From: Dryas octopetala
Lineage: Eukaryota; Streptophyta; Magnoliopsida; Rosales; Rosaceae
Reading direction: 5' to 3'
Assembly: GCA_963921425.1 (NCBI GenBank)
Contig: OY992840.1
Location: forward strand, 16,222,621-16,286,620
Length of the DNA stretch: 64,000 nt
Part shown: piece by piece, positions 23,594-37,226 of the stretch
Layout: each line of letters begins with the position of its first letter
How positions within the stretch are numbered: the stretch's first letter is position 1
Program-made: the position numbers and the translations under genes
The notes under the pieces: generated by a model
What the model was told of the DNA's origin: nothing
What the model saw: the letters and a program-made list of their open reading frames with translations, nothing else
The model's database searches: none

Positions 23594-24303
23594 TTTCTCT
23601 CTCTCTCTCTCTGAGATTTCTGAGTGTGAGCCTCTGAGGTCTGTAAAGCTCCTACTTCAAGTTCAAGTCTTCAATAAGCTAGCCTCTCTCTCGTTTACAA
23701 ATTACAAGTAAAAACTAAAAAACAAGTCTTTTTAAAGGAGAAAAAAATGCCGGCAAGCAAGAGCACAGCCAGCCAATTCGGCCACGTGGCTTGGACGATG
23801 GACGGTCTATTATGAATCACAAAATGAAATATATGATTTTGCTTGGGGTTTTTTTTTTTTGGGGCAATAATTTTGAAACCAAAAAGGTCACATTGATAAT
23901 CAACTAAGAAGCGTTATTCTATAATTTGGAGGCAATAATACATGTTAAGGAGTTGATAATGAAGCAAATCATCCAATAAGTTTCTTTTCTTTTACCAAAC
24001 CGTTTCACATGTTATATTATCAATTATATTGTTAATCAGAATAACTTATCAATAGAATTACTCAACAATCACCCAGTAGATGAAAATTGCAATTTAATCA
24101 TTTAATTACTAAAGCTATTCTGTAAAATGGACAACAATGCCACTTACAGTTTTAGTTTTACAAAATTCATACGAAAAGAAGAGAGACCATAATATAACAA
24201 TGTTGTTAACTTTCATTTTTATATATATAATGCCCATATGTAATTAACTTAGGGATCTACAGGTCTTCCTCAGTATGGTGGCCACCTATCTATGAATTTT
24301 TCC
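23594..24303. other. Intergenic: promoter of small gene and 3' end of coiled-coil gene
   Basis: Both neighbours are on the minus strand. It contains the 5' UTR CT run (23599-23612) and the likely 3' UTR of the coiled-coil gene near 24240-24303. No gene seen. Confidence 0.5.
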
Positions 24304-27300
24304 TCACCCAAAGCCATCTTTGAAATCACATAGCAGAGGCACTGTGTTTGGTTTTCTCTTTAATGCAAGTTCAATGTCCTTGCCATCCGGATCTCTACTG
24401 CCACCACTTTTTCTCTGACAAAGATATAAGCTGTGGAAGAGGAAATGCAGAGGGTATCAGTAAGTAAGTAAGTAAGCTGAAACTACAACAATATACAGTT
24501 TTCATCCTACTTGATGACATACATAGTTATCACACTTTGGGACAAGGTAATTTACAGGTGTATGCCCGCCATTTAGTTTGATTTATATTATTCATAAACG
24601 GCTCAACAGTCTCAAATATGCTAGACGGCTTGATCACCACCTTCTTCAACAGAAAGAAAATATTCAAGGATCTTTGAAGGAAAATATTCTTTAATTCAAA
24701 GCTACAAAATTGTTGACCAATCATGTCAATTTCTATACAAAGAAACCTTCCGGCTGCTTGCTCAAACTATCAGCATTGAGGAAATCAAGGATACATAGAA
24801 ACAATGTGAAAGTAATGTAGACAGTCTAACAGGTCGAAAGAAAGGGCGGATGACTAGATGAGGACAATGCCCTCAAATATCATGAATGATCAACGACAAA
24901 ATCTCTCCAAGGCATCTGAAAGTTCCCTAAAACTAACAATCAAGGCAGAAAAGTTGAATGCACTCAAAGAAGATCGTCAAGTATCCAAACAACATAATGT
25001 TAAAAATTATAAAACGAGATTCCTACATGATAATTGATCATTTTATGGCAATATTTATCTCCCCGTGAATATTCATATCTTCTAAGTTCTAACAGACATT
25101 TTAATCTTCGAAATCAGTTGCATCTACAAGAGCATTTTTAGGGATGGGGACAGGGTGGCTGACAATCTTGAACAACTAGGGTGATTGGCATCCTAGTCCC
25201 AGGATATTGACATGGCATAATACATGGAACCAGCTTGAGTTAAGCTGAAGTTCACAATATTTTTTCAGGGTGAACACAGGCAAAATATTTTATGCGAAGA
25301 TCCTACTAGGAAAGCACTTAGATCAACCCTCCCAGTAATGCCTAGTACCCATCACTAACAGCTAAATATTACAGAATGTTTACTAATTCTAGCTGTACTT
25401 GTCATATGAATGCCAGAGGTGACACAAACACACATACACGCAAAGAAAACACATATGACAACAAGTACACACTTATATATGGCCAACCTGACGAGCAACC
25501 TGTGCTAGTCGTCGACTGTCACGAGATGATTCAGTCATCAAGCTCGACTTCTGTGGCTCCAGAGAACCATTTTGTTTCTCCCCTGTCTTTCTTTCCAAGT
25601 TTTCCTTTTCAAGACGGGACTTCTTTTCAGGGCTGCTCGAAGTCTCCTTCTTGCGCTTTCTACGGAACGTATATTTGAGAAACTTATTGTTCACAGGTTG
25701 TATAGCAACCCCATCATTTAAATCAGATGCTTTCAAATCTGACTTATCTAATGATAAATTATCTTTCTCAACATCTGTTTTGCACACCAGAACCTCCAAA
25801 CTCTCTGCAGATAAACATTCTTGCCTGGTAATTTCAGATTTTTCAATGAACGTCAGATCACTTTTGGTTTCCTTCTGAACACTACAAGCTCTAACAAACT
25901 CCGCATCACTTTCAGTAACATTAGCACATCCTGACTTTGTACTCATTTCAGTTGTATCTGAGGGAAATTTTTGGGTTGAAACGATTGCTGTGACTTTTAG
26001 AATTTCATCTTCAGATTTCTTGGAAGAACTATCTGTGAGAACATTGTTATTGTCTGAAGAAGGAGAAGTTTTGGAGTAGGAGTGATCAGATACTTGGCGC
26101 ATTTCCATGAACTGGTGAGGAAGATACCTGCATGATGGAGCTTTACTTTTCCTATGTCTAGCTGCTCTTTTTCTCTTCTTTCGAAAGCACTTAAAGGCAG
26201 GTACTTGGATATGGCTATCATCTGCCTGCATCACTTCGAGTTCTTCAGGGTTCTTCTCTACCCCATGCATATTGTCAACCTTTGGTGTAGGTGTTATACA
26301 CATCCCTATACCTTCATGATCTCCTCTGATGAATGTTGCATGCTTTGCATCACCAACTAGTCCAGGAAGAGACAATTTTTCATCTAGCAGGTTTCTTTCA
26401 AATGCACGAATTCTCTGAGTGCATCCATTTCTGTATAACTCAGGCTCTTTACTTCTCATCACTAACGAAGCAAAATCAGGATTATCAACATAGTAATGAT
26501 CCTTGAGGGAATCATTTTCACTGCAACATTTGCTGCCCTCATATGTCCCATTCGAAATTGAATTCTTTTCATAAGTTTTAACCACATCTAACTGTGAATT
26601 AACTTGAGATGTTATTGACCCTGGAAAATAATGTACATCCTGTGACATCTTTCCCTGAGCAGCAGTATCACCTACTATATTTTGCCCATCCAGAGGCTGT
26701 TCTTGATTGTTCGTCACCTTCTCCAGTTGAGCCTGCACTTCACTCAACTCTTCCCTAAGGTCTTTCACTATATCCTCAGCTTCATGGAGTTGTGCTTCAA
26801 GCTCGTCAATCTTTCTCTGTTGACCCAATGACATCATCTCTGCTTCACCAACCTGTTCAGATGGCACAATCAGTCAACACTTCTATTTATTTCATCACAG
26901 AATTAACAACAAAAGAGGAAAGACAGAGAGAATAAAATGGTTTCCATTTTTCTACGAAAAATCCAATTCTGAGGACCTCACTGTGTTGCTTATAATTCGT
27001 CAACTCAACCAAGCATCAATCACCACATAGGACAGCTAAGTAAATTTCTTGAATGGGTACTACTAAGATTTTTGTACATGCAGCAAAATGTTTTGATAAC
27101 AATTAAATGGATAAAGAGTTAGCAATGAAAATGCCAAAAGACAAAGCAGTGGCTATAGTTGAGCTTATAAATTATATTTCCAGACAAGTAAATGAAACCA
27201 AGTTTACAGTGACAAGATTGTAAGTAGCAATTTATCGTGAACAGGTAGACTAATAAACCCCTTTCAGTGAAGCACGCCCTTTTCTCCAAGCAATCCCATT

Positions 27301-27877
27301 TCAAATGATAACCAATTCAAACAAGAAATCTCATCCTCAATGTGAAACAGGAATGCCCAATAACATATGCCCAAATGGAATGCTCAATGTTAAAACGCAA
27401 CTTTAACAGAACCCAACTACATATAATCCACATTACTTCATCAAAACCAATATCCAAACAAAATAAAAAGCAACCCCATTTGAGACAAACAGTATACCTT
27501 AGAATCCAACATTTGTTTGAGCCTAAGAAGCATCCGAAAGGCCTCTTCTTTAGTCGAAAAGAGCTCCCTCTGAAACCGAAGAGCCCTTTTCTCCGAAACC
27601 ATTATGCGCGCCGCCGCCTCTTTCGCCGTGTTGAGGATGATATCGGCGTAGGCCTTCTTCAAAGCCGTCAATTTCTGAGACAAAAACCAAAACCCAGAAA
27701 CCAAAAATCAAACAAAACCATGACCAAGAACTCAAACATATACAAGATCATAATCAACTCCAAGACCCTCATTCAAACATTAAAAAAAAAAAATGGTAGT
27801 TGGTAGTGGTGATGATGATGGTGGGAGTTAGATTCTGAAGAGGGCAGTATCGAAATTCTAACCTCAGACTCGTCCAT
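24304..27877 (-). CDS. Plant coiled-coil protein with basic nuclear-type signals, unknown function, four exons
   Basis: Exons 27863-27877, 27498-27674, 25488-26852 and 24304-24414, all phase 0, give 555 residues. Exon one codes only MDESE. Residues 6-64 form a conserved helical block (KLTALKKAYADIILNTAKEA, then LFSTKEEAFRMLLRLKQMLD). A heptad-rich stretch follows to about 111 (QQRKIDELEAQLHEAEDIVK). The long middle is Ser/Asp/Glu-rich and probably disordered. Two basic clusters look like nuclear localisation signals: FRKKRKRAARHRK at about 287-299 and FRRKRKKE with PEKKSRLEKE at about 460-480. The last exon adds RKSGGSRDPDGKD and ends CDFKDGFG. I recognise this as a conserved plant architecture but cannot name a function. 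Nuclear location and oligomerisation through the coiled coil are inferences. The very short first exon is supported by its clean donor and by frame. Confidence 0.78.
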
Positions 27878-29337
27878 TATCGCACAGAAGCCGTTGCTGG
27901 TTTCAAACCAAGTCGTAGAAAGAGAAGATGAAGACGGGTGGGGAGGTTTTCTGTTTCCCCTTACTTGACAGCAGCTGTCTGTTGGGAACTGAAAGTCTTA
28001 ACTAAAATTACCGATTTGCCCTCAATGCCCTCTTTTATTCACATGTTGCCACGTCCGCTGACAAGCCGCAGACTCGGTGCGGTTTTTGTGGTTTTTTGCT
28101 TTTGCGGTTGCCTTGGAGTCTTTGTGGGTCGCGCCCGCGCGCCATCGTTGCGGTCCCACTAAAGATGACGTGGACGTCTAGTAGGCGTATACGTGGCGGT
28201 TGCGCACGTGGCTTGATGCATGCATCGGCTTTGCGGGAAGGAGAAGGAGAAGGAGAAGGAAGAGCTTTGAAAAGCGCGGCGCGACAGTTGGGCGGTGGTG
28301 ACTGCGGGCCTACTGACTACTGCGGTTTAACGAAACATAATGACATTTTGGTTTTGGTAGGAAAAAAAAAAAAAAAAAAAGCCTATATTTTAACCCAGCC
28401 CCATGTTCCCAAACAGTGTGTAAGAATCTGGTGAACAAAATGTGAAACAAATTGAAAAATCTTTACATGAATATTAGTAAAGATTATATTGCAACAATAA
28501 TTGAACAATGATACATTCATTCTTGAAAATCAATGCATATATCAATTCTAATGTAACCAAAATGACATGTGATATCTACTTACACCTAATTACCTAAATA
28601 GGACTATAGGAGGCATCAACTCTTATATCACTTATAGGGCTTATGACTCTTGTGATAAAGCACTTATGATTCTTATAGAATCAATGTAGTTTATAAGAGC
28701 ATCACTGATTAAATGAATATATTGATTACACTCAGTTTTGAAAACTGGTCACACTAAAATTATATTGATATATTAATAAAAATGCACTTCGCTTAAATGT
28801 TAAGAATCACCTAATTTTTATTATACAGACTAAATAGTGATGATATCATGAATTTAGTTAAAGAAATAGAGAATGAAGATGAATAAAAAGAATAATTGAG
28901 AAAAGTTCGTGATGGAGCATGCTCAACTTGTTGAAGGTAGTTTTTAGCCAAGGCAATGGATGTGCTAACTATCACCGACAACCTTAAGTTAGTGCTAAAT
29001 GATAACTTTCTCTCAAGTATTTTAGAATATAATATCTCAAAAGTTAAAGTTATATATTTTTAAAGACGCATTTATATTTAGATTTAGTTATGAAAGATAA
29101 GTAGATAGCCATACCTACATTTACTAGGTAGGTTCATGTACTTTTTATGCTAACATAAGAAGATGTTATGCTAACATATAATTCATATAGTTGCAAGAAG
29201 GGACGGATTCAGAAATTGAAATCGGGAGGTGCTAGTCAGGTAAAGTCTGGTGTCGCGAAGCGGCGGCAAATTTTTTAGAAATCGGGCTGGTGATTGGTTG
29301 AGGGAAGTCTCCAAGACTGGGTTTTGATTGCAAAAAC
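27878..29337. other. Intergenic: promoter of coiled-coil gene
   Basis: A GC-rich stretch around 28060-28320 with several ACGTGG motifs and a GAAGGA microrepeat (about 28238-28262) lies upstream of the minus-strand start at 27877. The plus-strand frame at 28096-28434 is read out of this GC-rich DNA and has no domain. Confidence 0.45.
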
Positions 29338-30519
29338 AAAGGCCCCGTTTGAGATTGCGGTGGAGGACCCAAAAGCTGTTGTGGATGACAATTCTCAATC
29401 ACCTATAGCAGTTTTGGTGTTTGGTAAAAAAATAAAAAACAGCTTTTCCCCACAATTCTAAACTCCTCACAGTAAAAACAGAAAGCAGGTTTATAGGTGC
29501 TTTTGAAAGCTGCAGTGACTCGCAGCAACAATGAATATTATATTTTACCCATAATACCCTCATTGATTTCTATAATTTTTATTTGTTTATTTTAAATTTA
29601 AAAAATATATCAATTGTTAGTTATATTTTATATAGAAAATTAAGATTAAATATCAAATATCAATAGTTTTTTAGTAAAGCAGCAAGACACTAATTTTTTT
29701 TAGTTTAGGTACTAACCTAGAGTAAAACATTTTTGGATTAGGTCACAAATCAGTTTGTTATACAGTTGTGACTGTCGAACAGTTACAGTTGTAATTGTCG
29801 AACAGTCACAACTGTGACTATTTAAAATTTATAAAAAATCAAAATTTTTAAGGGTTTCATAATTTTGATTTAAGTTTGGAGGATGAAGTCCTATAACCCA
29901 AAGACTAAACATTAAAGTTTAAACCTTGCAAATATTGAAAAAACAACAAATCAATAAAAAAGTTATCATTGTTAGACAGTCACAGTTTGATATAACCATG
30001 TTTTTAAAAGTTGGTACCTAAACTAAAATTTAGTACCTAAAGTGAAATGACATAAATATTTTAGTAGTTGAAATGAAAAAACATTATAATTTGGTACCTA
30101 AAGTCAATGGACCTTATTTTATATTGTGATAATTAATTATAATATCTTATTTATACGATTAAAATTATAATATACTTAAAAAAATAATAGGCATACTTAT
30201 TTAATAATGTTGTTCTTAAAAAAATTAATGCTAATAAAATTTGTAGTCAAAAATTTCAAAAACAAGTAAAAAGACATTTTATTTTTACCAAACAAATAAG
30301 TGAAATGCACTTTCAGCATCATGTCTATTTTAGTAATTATATACAGTCACATCATTTTTATATTGACATTTACCAAACACTTTGATACTGTTTTTTGCAC
30401 TCACAGCACTTTTGAAAATATAATTTACCAAACACTCAACTGTTTTACTTTACAGCTGACTTTACTTCACAGCTGTTTTACTTTACAGCTGTTTTTTCTC
30501 ACAGCAATACTAAATTGGC
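29338..30519. mobile_element. Candidate non-autonomous TIR (hAT-like) element
   Basis: The left end reads GGCCCCGTTTGAGATTGC and the right end, reverse-complemented, GGGCCAATTTAGTATTGC. Inside both ends lie CAGCTG or CAGCTTTT motifs and GTGTTTGGTAAA, in inverted orientation. No transposase is seen and I found no clear 8-bp target duplication, so the limits are approximate. It also holds short palindromes around 29768-29825. Confidence 0.4.
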
Positions 30520-31359
30520 CCAAAGTCAAGTTTAATTCGCAGCTCTAATGAGCTTTGTGAGAGGAGAGATATTTTTTATCTCAATAGTTGCCTTCTCTGC
30601 AAGTGGATCGATCTTGTCTTCAAACTTCTCATAAAAAAACAGGCACAATATAGAGCAAAACAAACACTGTTTTCCAAAATAGAGAACTTATTTAATTATT
30701 GGCTTGGTATAGAATAATAAAATTGAACACAAACCTATTTTGGTCAATTAATATATTAGAACTAGGCTAGCATGTATAACATTGGGGGGCTAATATGATA
30801 TTTAATGTAAGCAAAAAAAAAGAAAAAAGATAGGGGGTGCTTTAGCCCTCCTAGCCCACAACGTGAGCCTGTGCTTGGTTATAAGATATGCAATTTTTAG
30901 TGTAGTAGTATTTCGAAGGAGATGTGAGTTTTAACCAATAAAATAAATTCACGTTTCAAATAATTTTTTAAAAAATAATTATCTGAATAATGTTGTTTCC
31001 TTTAATCACCAATAATTTTTGTTTTCTTGTTAGTTTCTTAGAATTACATTGATGCTTGCGTTATGACTTATGAACCAACACAATTTGAAAATTCGTTACC
31101 GCCATTATTTATGTCATAACTCATACGTCATAGGCACGGCTCGGGTGGATAACCGTTCGTGTTCGACCCGACCCACTACTCTCGTCTTCTTCCCACCTAT
31201 TATCCACAAGCACTTTCCACGTGTTCTTCTTCAAGCTGAGTCTTTCCCACCCTCTCCCCTCTCCTGTTCTCTGCAACTTTCTCGCAAAAATTTACAGAAA
31301 AAATTCCATTTTCTCAACATCCGAAGCTCTAAAAGGCTCATGCGAGCCGAATTACCAAA
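30520..31359. other. Promoter and 5' UTR of pTAC2 gene
   Basis: AT-rich up to about 31130, then CT-rich up to the ATG at 31360, typical of a plant 5' UTR. No other gene seen. Confidence 0.5.
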
Positions 31360-34300
31360 ATGACCCTCTCCCCAACTCTCTCCATTTCCAGCCCTTCGCC
31401 TCTCTCCGCCTCACTCTCCAAAGTAAACCCTAAGCCTCACCGTCACCAGCTCTCCTTCCTCACCAAAACCCCGCCGGACTCGTCCGTACACCGGAGGTTC
31501 CTCTCCGGCCAGCGTGAATTCCTCTGCGGCGAGCGGCTAGTGTTCTCGGCGAGGGCGAAGCCGAAGGAGCTCATCCTCGGGAACCCGTCGGTGACGGTCG
31601 AGAAGGGGAAGTACAGCTACGACGTCGAAACCCTAATCAACAAGCTGAGTAGCCTCCCTCCGCGAGGCAGCATAGCTCGGTGCCTAGACATCTTCAAGAA
31701 CAAGCTCTCGCTCAACGACTTCGCTCTGGTTTTCAAGGAGTTCGCGGCGCGTGGCGATTGGCAGAGATCGCTTAGGCTCTTCAAGTACATGCAACGCCAG
31801 ATATGGTGCAAGCCGAACGAGCACATATACACCATCATGATCAGCTTGCTTGGCCGCGAAGGCCTGCTTGACAAGTGCGCCGAGATATTCGACGAAATGC
31901 CGAGCCAAGGTGTGGTCCGTAGTGTCTTCAGCTACACCGCTTTGATCAATGCGTATGGCCGTAATGGTCAGTACGAAACCTCCCTTCAATTCCTTGATAG
32001 AATGAAGAAAGATAAGGTTTCGCCGAATATATTGACTTATAATACCGTGCTCAATGCTTGTGCTAGAGGTGGGTTGGATTGGGAAGGTTTGTTAGGATTG
32101 TTTGCGGAAATGAGGCATGAAGGAGTACAACCTGACCTTGTTACTTATAATACTTTGCTTAGTGCTTGTGCTGGTAGAGGTTTAGGTGACGAGGCAGAGA
32201 TGGTGTTCAGGACTATGAATGAGGGTGGGATAGTTCCGGATATAACCACGTATAGCTATCTTGTTGAAACTTTCGGCAAGTTGGGTAAGCTTGAGAAAGT
32301 CTCTGAGCTGCTTAAAGAGATGGAATCTGGAGGGAATTTGCCTGATATTACCTCGTATAATGTGTTATTAGAGGCGTATGCTCAATTGGGGTCGATTAGA
32401 GAGGCAATGAGTGTGTTTAGGCAGATGCAAGCAGCGGGGTGTATGGCAAATGCGGCCACTTACAGTAGTTTGTTGAATTTGTATGGGAGGCATGGAAGGT
32501 ATGATGATGTTCGGGAGCTTTTTCTTGAGATGAAAGTGAGCAATACGGAGCCAGATGCAGCTACCTATAACATTCTCATACAGGTGTTTGGGGAGGGTGG
32601 GTATTTTAAGGAGGTGGTGACTCTGTTTCATGATATGGTGGAGGAAAATATTGAGCCAAATATGGAAACATATGAAGGGTTGATATATGCTTGTGGAAAG
32701 GGAGGACTCCATGAAGATGCCAAGAGCATTTTACTTCACATGAATGAGAAGGGAATAGTGCCTAGTTCCAAGGCTTATACAGGGGTTATTGAAGCATATG
32801 GACAAGCGGCATTGTACGACGAAGCTCTTGTTGCCTTCAACACAATGAATGAAGTGGGAAGCAAACCGTCAGTTGAAAGCTACAACTCGCTTATTCATGC
32901 ATTTGCAAGAGGCGGACTATACAAAGAGACTGAAGCAATCTTGTTGATAATGGGTGAGGCTGGTGTTCCAACAAATGTCAATTCATTTAATGGTATGATT
33001 GAAGCTTTTAGGCAAGGAGGTCAGTTTGAAGAAGCTATAAAGGCATACGTTGAGATGGAAAAAAGAAGATGTGATCCTGATGAGTGGACCCTTGAGGCAG
33101 TTTTAAGCGTCTACTGTGTTGCAGGTCTTGTTAATGAGTGTGAGGAGCACTTCCAAGAGATTAAAGGTTCAGGAATATTGCCCAGTGTCATGTGCTACTG
33201 CATGATGCTTGCTGTTTATGCAAAGAGTGACAGGTCAGCATTCACTCAATTATGTAACAATATTTTTTTTTTCCTTTGTTTTTGGTAAAGGAGCAATGTC
33301 GAAGGTAATGGTTACAGTTAAAATTATCCAAAATCATATGGTTCTGGGAACTACAGGAGCACATAAGATATGTATTTGTTTAAAAAATTGGGTGAAAGAA
33401 AAACAAAATCCAATCATCCTAATTCATCTCTCTATGACATGTATGATACAACTGGTAGGTAAGTTAATGAGTATAAAGATGATATATGTGGAAACTTTGG
33501 AACCTTTCAACTAATGTTATATTAGTAGCTTCAAATATCCATGATCCGTAATAGAAATCTTTTCAGTGCTCCAGGCAATATGTCCTCCTTCATACTTTCT
33601 ATCCTAGAATCTCATAACTAAGATGAATGTCAGTAAATATGTGCAGTATATCTTATAAAAATGTATATGTATATATACAAATAAAGCTGTACCCATCATT
33701 CTCCATTCACTATATTGTTAATCTTATAGCCTTTGGTAGTCCGTCACTGTAGAGAACTTAAAACCAAAGTTAAATGGCTGTCTAAAGTAAGGAAATTAAT
33801 TTGAACTTTATAGGATCTATAAGTCAAACTTTCGTTGCTCTTGAAGCTTGCATGAGTATCATTGATTCATGGGATTTTGAAAATTTTACAGTAGCGAAGT
33901 CATTAATTCATTTGCCTCGTGGTGATTTATCTTACCTTTTAGGCTCCTTGCTTTCAGGTGGGATGATGCCTCTGAGTTGCTAAATGAGATGCTCACAAAT
34001 AGGGTATCAAATATTCATCAAGTGATTGGGCAGATGATAAAGGGAGATTATGATGATGACTCTAACTGGCAGATGGTAGCGTATGTTTTTGACAAACTAA
34101 AATCTGAAGGATGTGGGCTTGGAATGAGGTTCTACAACACACTACTAGAAGCACTTTGGTGGCTAGGTCAGAAAGAAAGAGCTGCGCGAGTGCTTAATGA
34201 AGCAACACAGCGGGGGCTTTTTCCTGAACTTTCCCGTAAAAATAAACTTGTATGGTCTATTGATGTGCACAGGTATGTGTAGAATTTGTCTCTTTCAAGT

Positions 34301-35534
34301 CATGTTCTCTTACTCAGGTTTATTTCAATCTTGCTGTTGACCATTCTGCAGGATGTGGCAAGGTGGTGCATATACAGCTATGTCAGTTTGGCTAAACAAT
34401 ATGTATGGGATGTTCCTGAATGGGGAGGATCTTCCACATATCGCAACTGTTGTTGTAGTGTAAGCTGATCTTTCCTCTCTACATTTTGCACTCAGATGTT
34501 CTCTTTCTAAGAACCTAATTGATACCTAGGCCTTAAATCTCAAATCTCAAATCTCAAATCTCAAATCTCAAATCTCAAATATTTAAATCATCTTATATTT
34601 CGTTTTCATTTAGGTCTATGCTTGGATAATGCTCAATTCTCTGTTAGCATCTAACTGATATTGACTAGTGTTCTTACTTCTTAAGAACATTTCAATAAAA
34701 TTCATCAGTTGGTCTGAACTTAGGTTGAAGTAGTAAGCATAAGAATTTGCACCAATTTAACTTTAACATATGATAAGGAAGTAAAATTAAATCTTACAGA
34801 ACCTGTGCATGGCCAAGGCTGAAGTGTTTTTTGGAAGTATTGTGTGTCATTGTTGGCATATACACTTGATATAGATTAGTGGGAGTAACTCGATGTTCCT
34901 ATGCCAAAGTATGGCCTTGCCTAAATATGACCATTCTATATATCGCAATAAATTTCACAGATCAAACAATTTTGGTGGGGGGAGATTGTGGTACACCGTG
35001 TTCAAATGATCTCATGATATAAAACCCAACACCCGAAAGGGGGAAAAAAGACATGAAAGGCTATCATGTAGACTAAAAGATTTCAAAATTGTAATTTAGG
35101 GGATTTTTAGGTATACAATATCAAAATAACTTTGTCATTTGTATTGCATACTTCAAGTTCTCTCACCATGGGTGATATGCTTGCTATTGATCAGGCGAGG
35201 TAAGATGGAGAAAAGCTCAATAACACAAGAACTGCCCGTTGCAAAGGCTGCATATTTATTTCTGCAGGATAACATGGCATCATCCTTTTCTTTCCCAAAG
35301 TGGAACAATGGTCGAATTATCTGCCAGCGGTCTCTGCTCAAGCGAACTCTGTCAAGCATCGAACCATCTACAGATGGGTCCAAAAGTAATAAAATAATTA
35401 CTTTAAGTAACTCCCCCTTTCCTCCTCCAGGAACAAAAACATCCTCCAGTGATGTCAATAGTGGCCGGTATAATGATGCCAGTTCTGATGAAAGAATTAG
35501 GACAAGAACAGAGCTTTTGACAAGCGCAGTTTAA
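31360..35534 (+). CDS. PTAC2: Plastid transcriptionally active chromosome protein 2 (PPR-SMR), four exons
   Basis: Exons 31360-33233, 33958-34272, 34352-34459 and 35195-35534 give 878 residues, close to Arabidopsis pTAC2 (862). The Ser/Pro-rich N-terminus with few acidic residues fits a chloroplast transit peptide. From about residue 130 to 620 run P-class pentatricopeptide repeats (for example SVFSYTALINAYGRNGQYET, NILTYNTVLNACARGG, DAATYNILIQVFGEGG). The C-terminal part forms an SMR domain, with WSIDVHRMWQGGAYTAMSVW and the following VVVVRGKMEKSS, split by introns. pTAC2 belongs to the plastid-encoded RNA polymerase complex and is needed for transcription of photosynthesis genes. The splice phases (2, 2, 2) reconstruct the conserved sequence without gaps. 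A heptamer repeat lies in intron three. Identification is strong; the exact start could be a few codons off. Confidence 0.94.
34535..34580. repeat. AAATCTC heptamer microsatellite in pTAC2 intron 3
   Basis: Six perfect AAATCTC units plus a partial one, about 75 bases after the donor at 34460. Confidence 0.9.
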
Positions 35535-36260
35535 ATATAACAAATATATTCATCAGTTACCCGGGTTTGGAAAATTTTACTTTTCTCCATTTCACTTGAA
35601 GGATGGGAATGCCTGAGAACCAAGTCATTAGTTTATTTCCTAAAGTTTCAATTTAGTGGAGAATGATTTATGGGTCCTCACCTAGCTAAGTTTTAGCTTG
35701 ACAAGATGGTAGTATTGACCAAACTACAAATACAATGTTCAAACCTTACTTGGTAAAAGCTCAGTTCCACAGGTCTTGCTAGTTTGAGATGAAGTCATCA
35801 GTTCTGGTTCTTGGATCACCTGTGGAAGACCTTGAGGTGACAAGGTATGTGGTTTTGTAGCTGTAGGTTATTCTTTTTCTTGTGTAAATGTACATTATAT
35901 TTTCACATCTTAATCTTTTGAGAAAGTTGACAGATTGATCCAGTTCAAAATGTACTGACCTTTACTTGCTTATACACCAAGTGGAGACATAATAACCCTA
36001 TGATAATCTTTACAGAAAAAGGAAATAAAAAAGCTTGTGATCTTTTTTATGAAAAACCATGAATTCAAATAATCGCTTGCCGCCATAAAATGAAACTAAA
36101 ATACAGCCGTAACAAACAGCATAACCAGCTATTTGCATGTGGCTCCATTCATTAGTATAGGATGATTCTAATGTGGTTTAAATGCTTTAGGTGGTTTCAA
36201 TGATTCTAATGTTCCTGTCTTGGTGTCAAAAACAAAACCACCCAATGGGTTGGGCATGGT

Positions 36261-36497
36261 TTACAGGGTGGTTTTCCGGGCAGGTCTAAGGTGTAGTTTG
36301 GAGGAGCTGCTAAGAGATAGACAAAATTTCGCACCCACAAAGAGAGAATACGTGAGGACATCATAACATTCATCAGGGAATTCGATAACAGGGTCAAGTA
36401 ATTGAGCTTGCTGGATTTTTACTTCGTATAATCCTCCAACATATGTGCCACTGGTAAAATACACCATCACAAAAATAGACCTAGCTTCCCCCTCCAT
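36261..36497 (-). pseudogene. Orphan reading frame, ME(E)GEAR family, copy 1
   Basis: An ATG at 36497 opens MEGEARSIFVMVYF and continues to LYEVKI and LLDPVIEFPDE, then loses similarity. It is clearly related to the frame at 45512-45727 (MEEGEARSVFVFAHF, VYEVKI, LLDPVVKLFDD). Both look like the first exon of one gene family whose remaining exons are absent here. I do not recognise the family. Probably a dead fragment. Confidence 0.5.
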
Positions 36498-36879
36498 GGA
36501 CCTCTTTAAGAACCTAGAGAGATTAATGTAGCAAGGTCAAACAAGGCCTTACAATCTACTTTAGTAAGCATATATAGGAACTCAATTCATATAATAAGAC
36601 TAATAAGTCACCAGAGTCACAAATTATTAGTCTGTTGTTTGTTCTGGAAGTAAAAAATGATGACACAACAAATCAAAGAATCTGTATAGCTGAGGCTATT
36701 TATATAGTTTACTTGAAATCAAAAGACTTTTTGTTCTTGGATTGGACTCTTCTATTTATAGAATCGGATACAGACAGTGGTATGTTTAGTCTTCAATGGG
36801 GCATGCTGACTGCTGAGTCATCCCTTCAAAAGGATTATGTTTTCTTTTTCTTTTTCATGTGAAAATATGGGCCACCAAA

Positions 36880-36923
36880 AGAATTCACCATCACAAATAC
36901 AGACTAGCTTCCCCCTCCTCCAT
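36880..36923 (-). pseudogene. Orphan reading frame, ME(E)GEAR family, copy 2 (frameshifted)
   Basis: From the ATG at 36923 the start MEEGEA is kept, then two bases are missing compared with the other copies and a stop follows four codons later. The DNA on its 5' side (to about 37060) also resembles that of copy 1 (36500-36620), so the two are a local duplication. Confidence 0.5.
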
Positions 36924-37226
36924 GGACAATGGATCTTTTTAATCAAGAAAATGCAGAGATGAAGCAATTAAGGTCAAAGCCTAATAGGTCAAATACAGAG
37001 AATTAAGCAATCTACCTTAATTAGTAAACACCGGAATTCCATTCATAGAATGATTAATATTTAGTCTTTTTTTTTTAAATCTTAATTAGCTTCTCGGGTT
37101 TCTTTGCTGTTAATCTTAATTAGCTTTTGTAGTTACTGGTTTTACCAACCAAATATGAGCATTAGAGGGTATCAATCATGTATCTAACTCCATAAAGTCA
37201 AATTTTTGTCCAAGTAGAGCATTTTC

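Noticed and set aside
28096..28434. 112-codon plus-strand frame
   Set aside because: Comes from GC-rich promoter DNA and a GAAGGA repeat, ends in a lysine run from poly(A), no family likeness.
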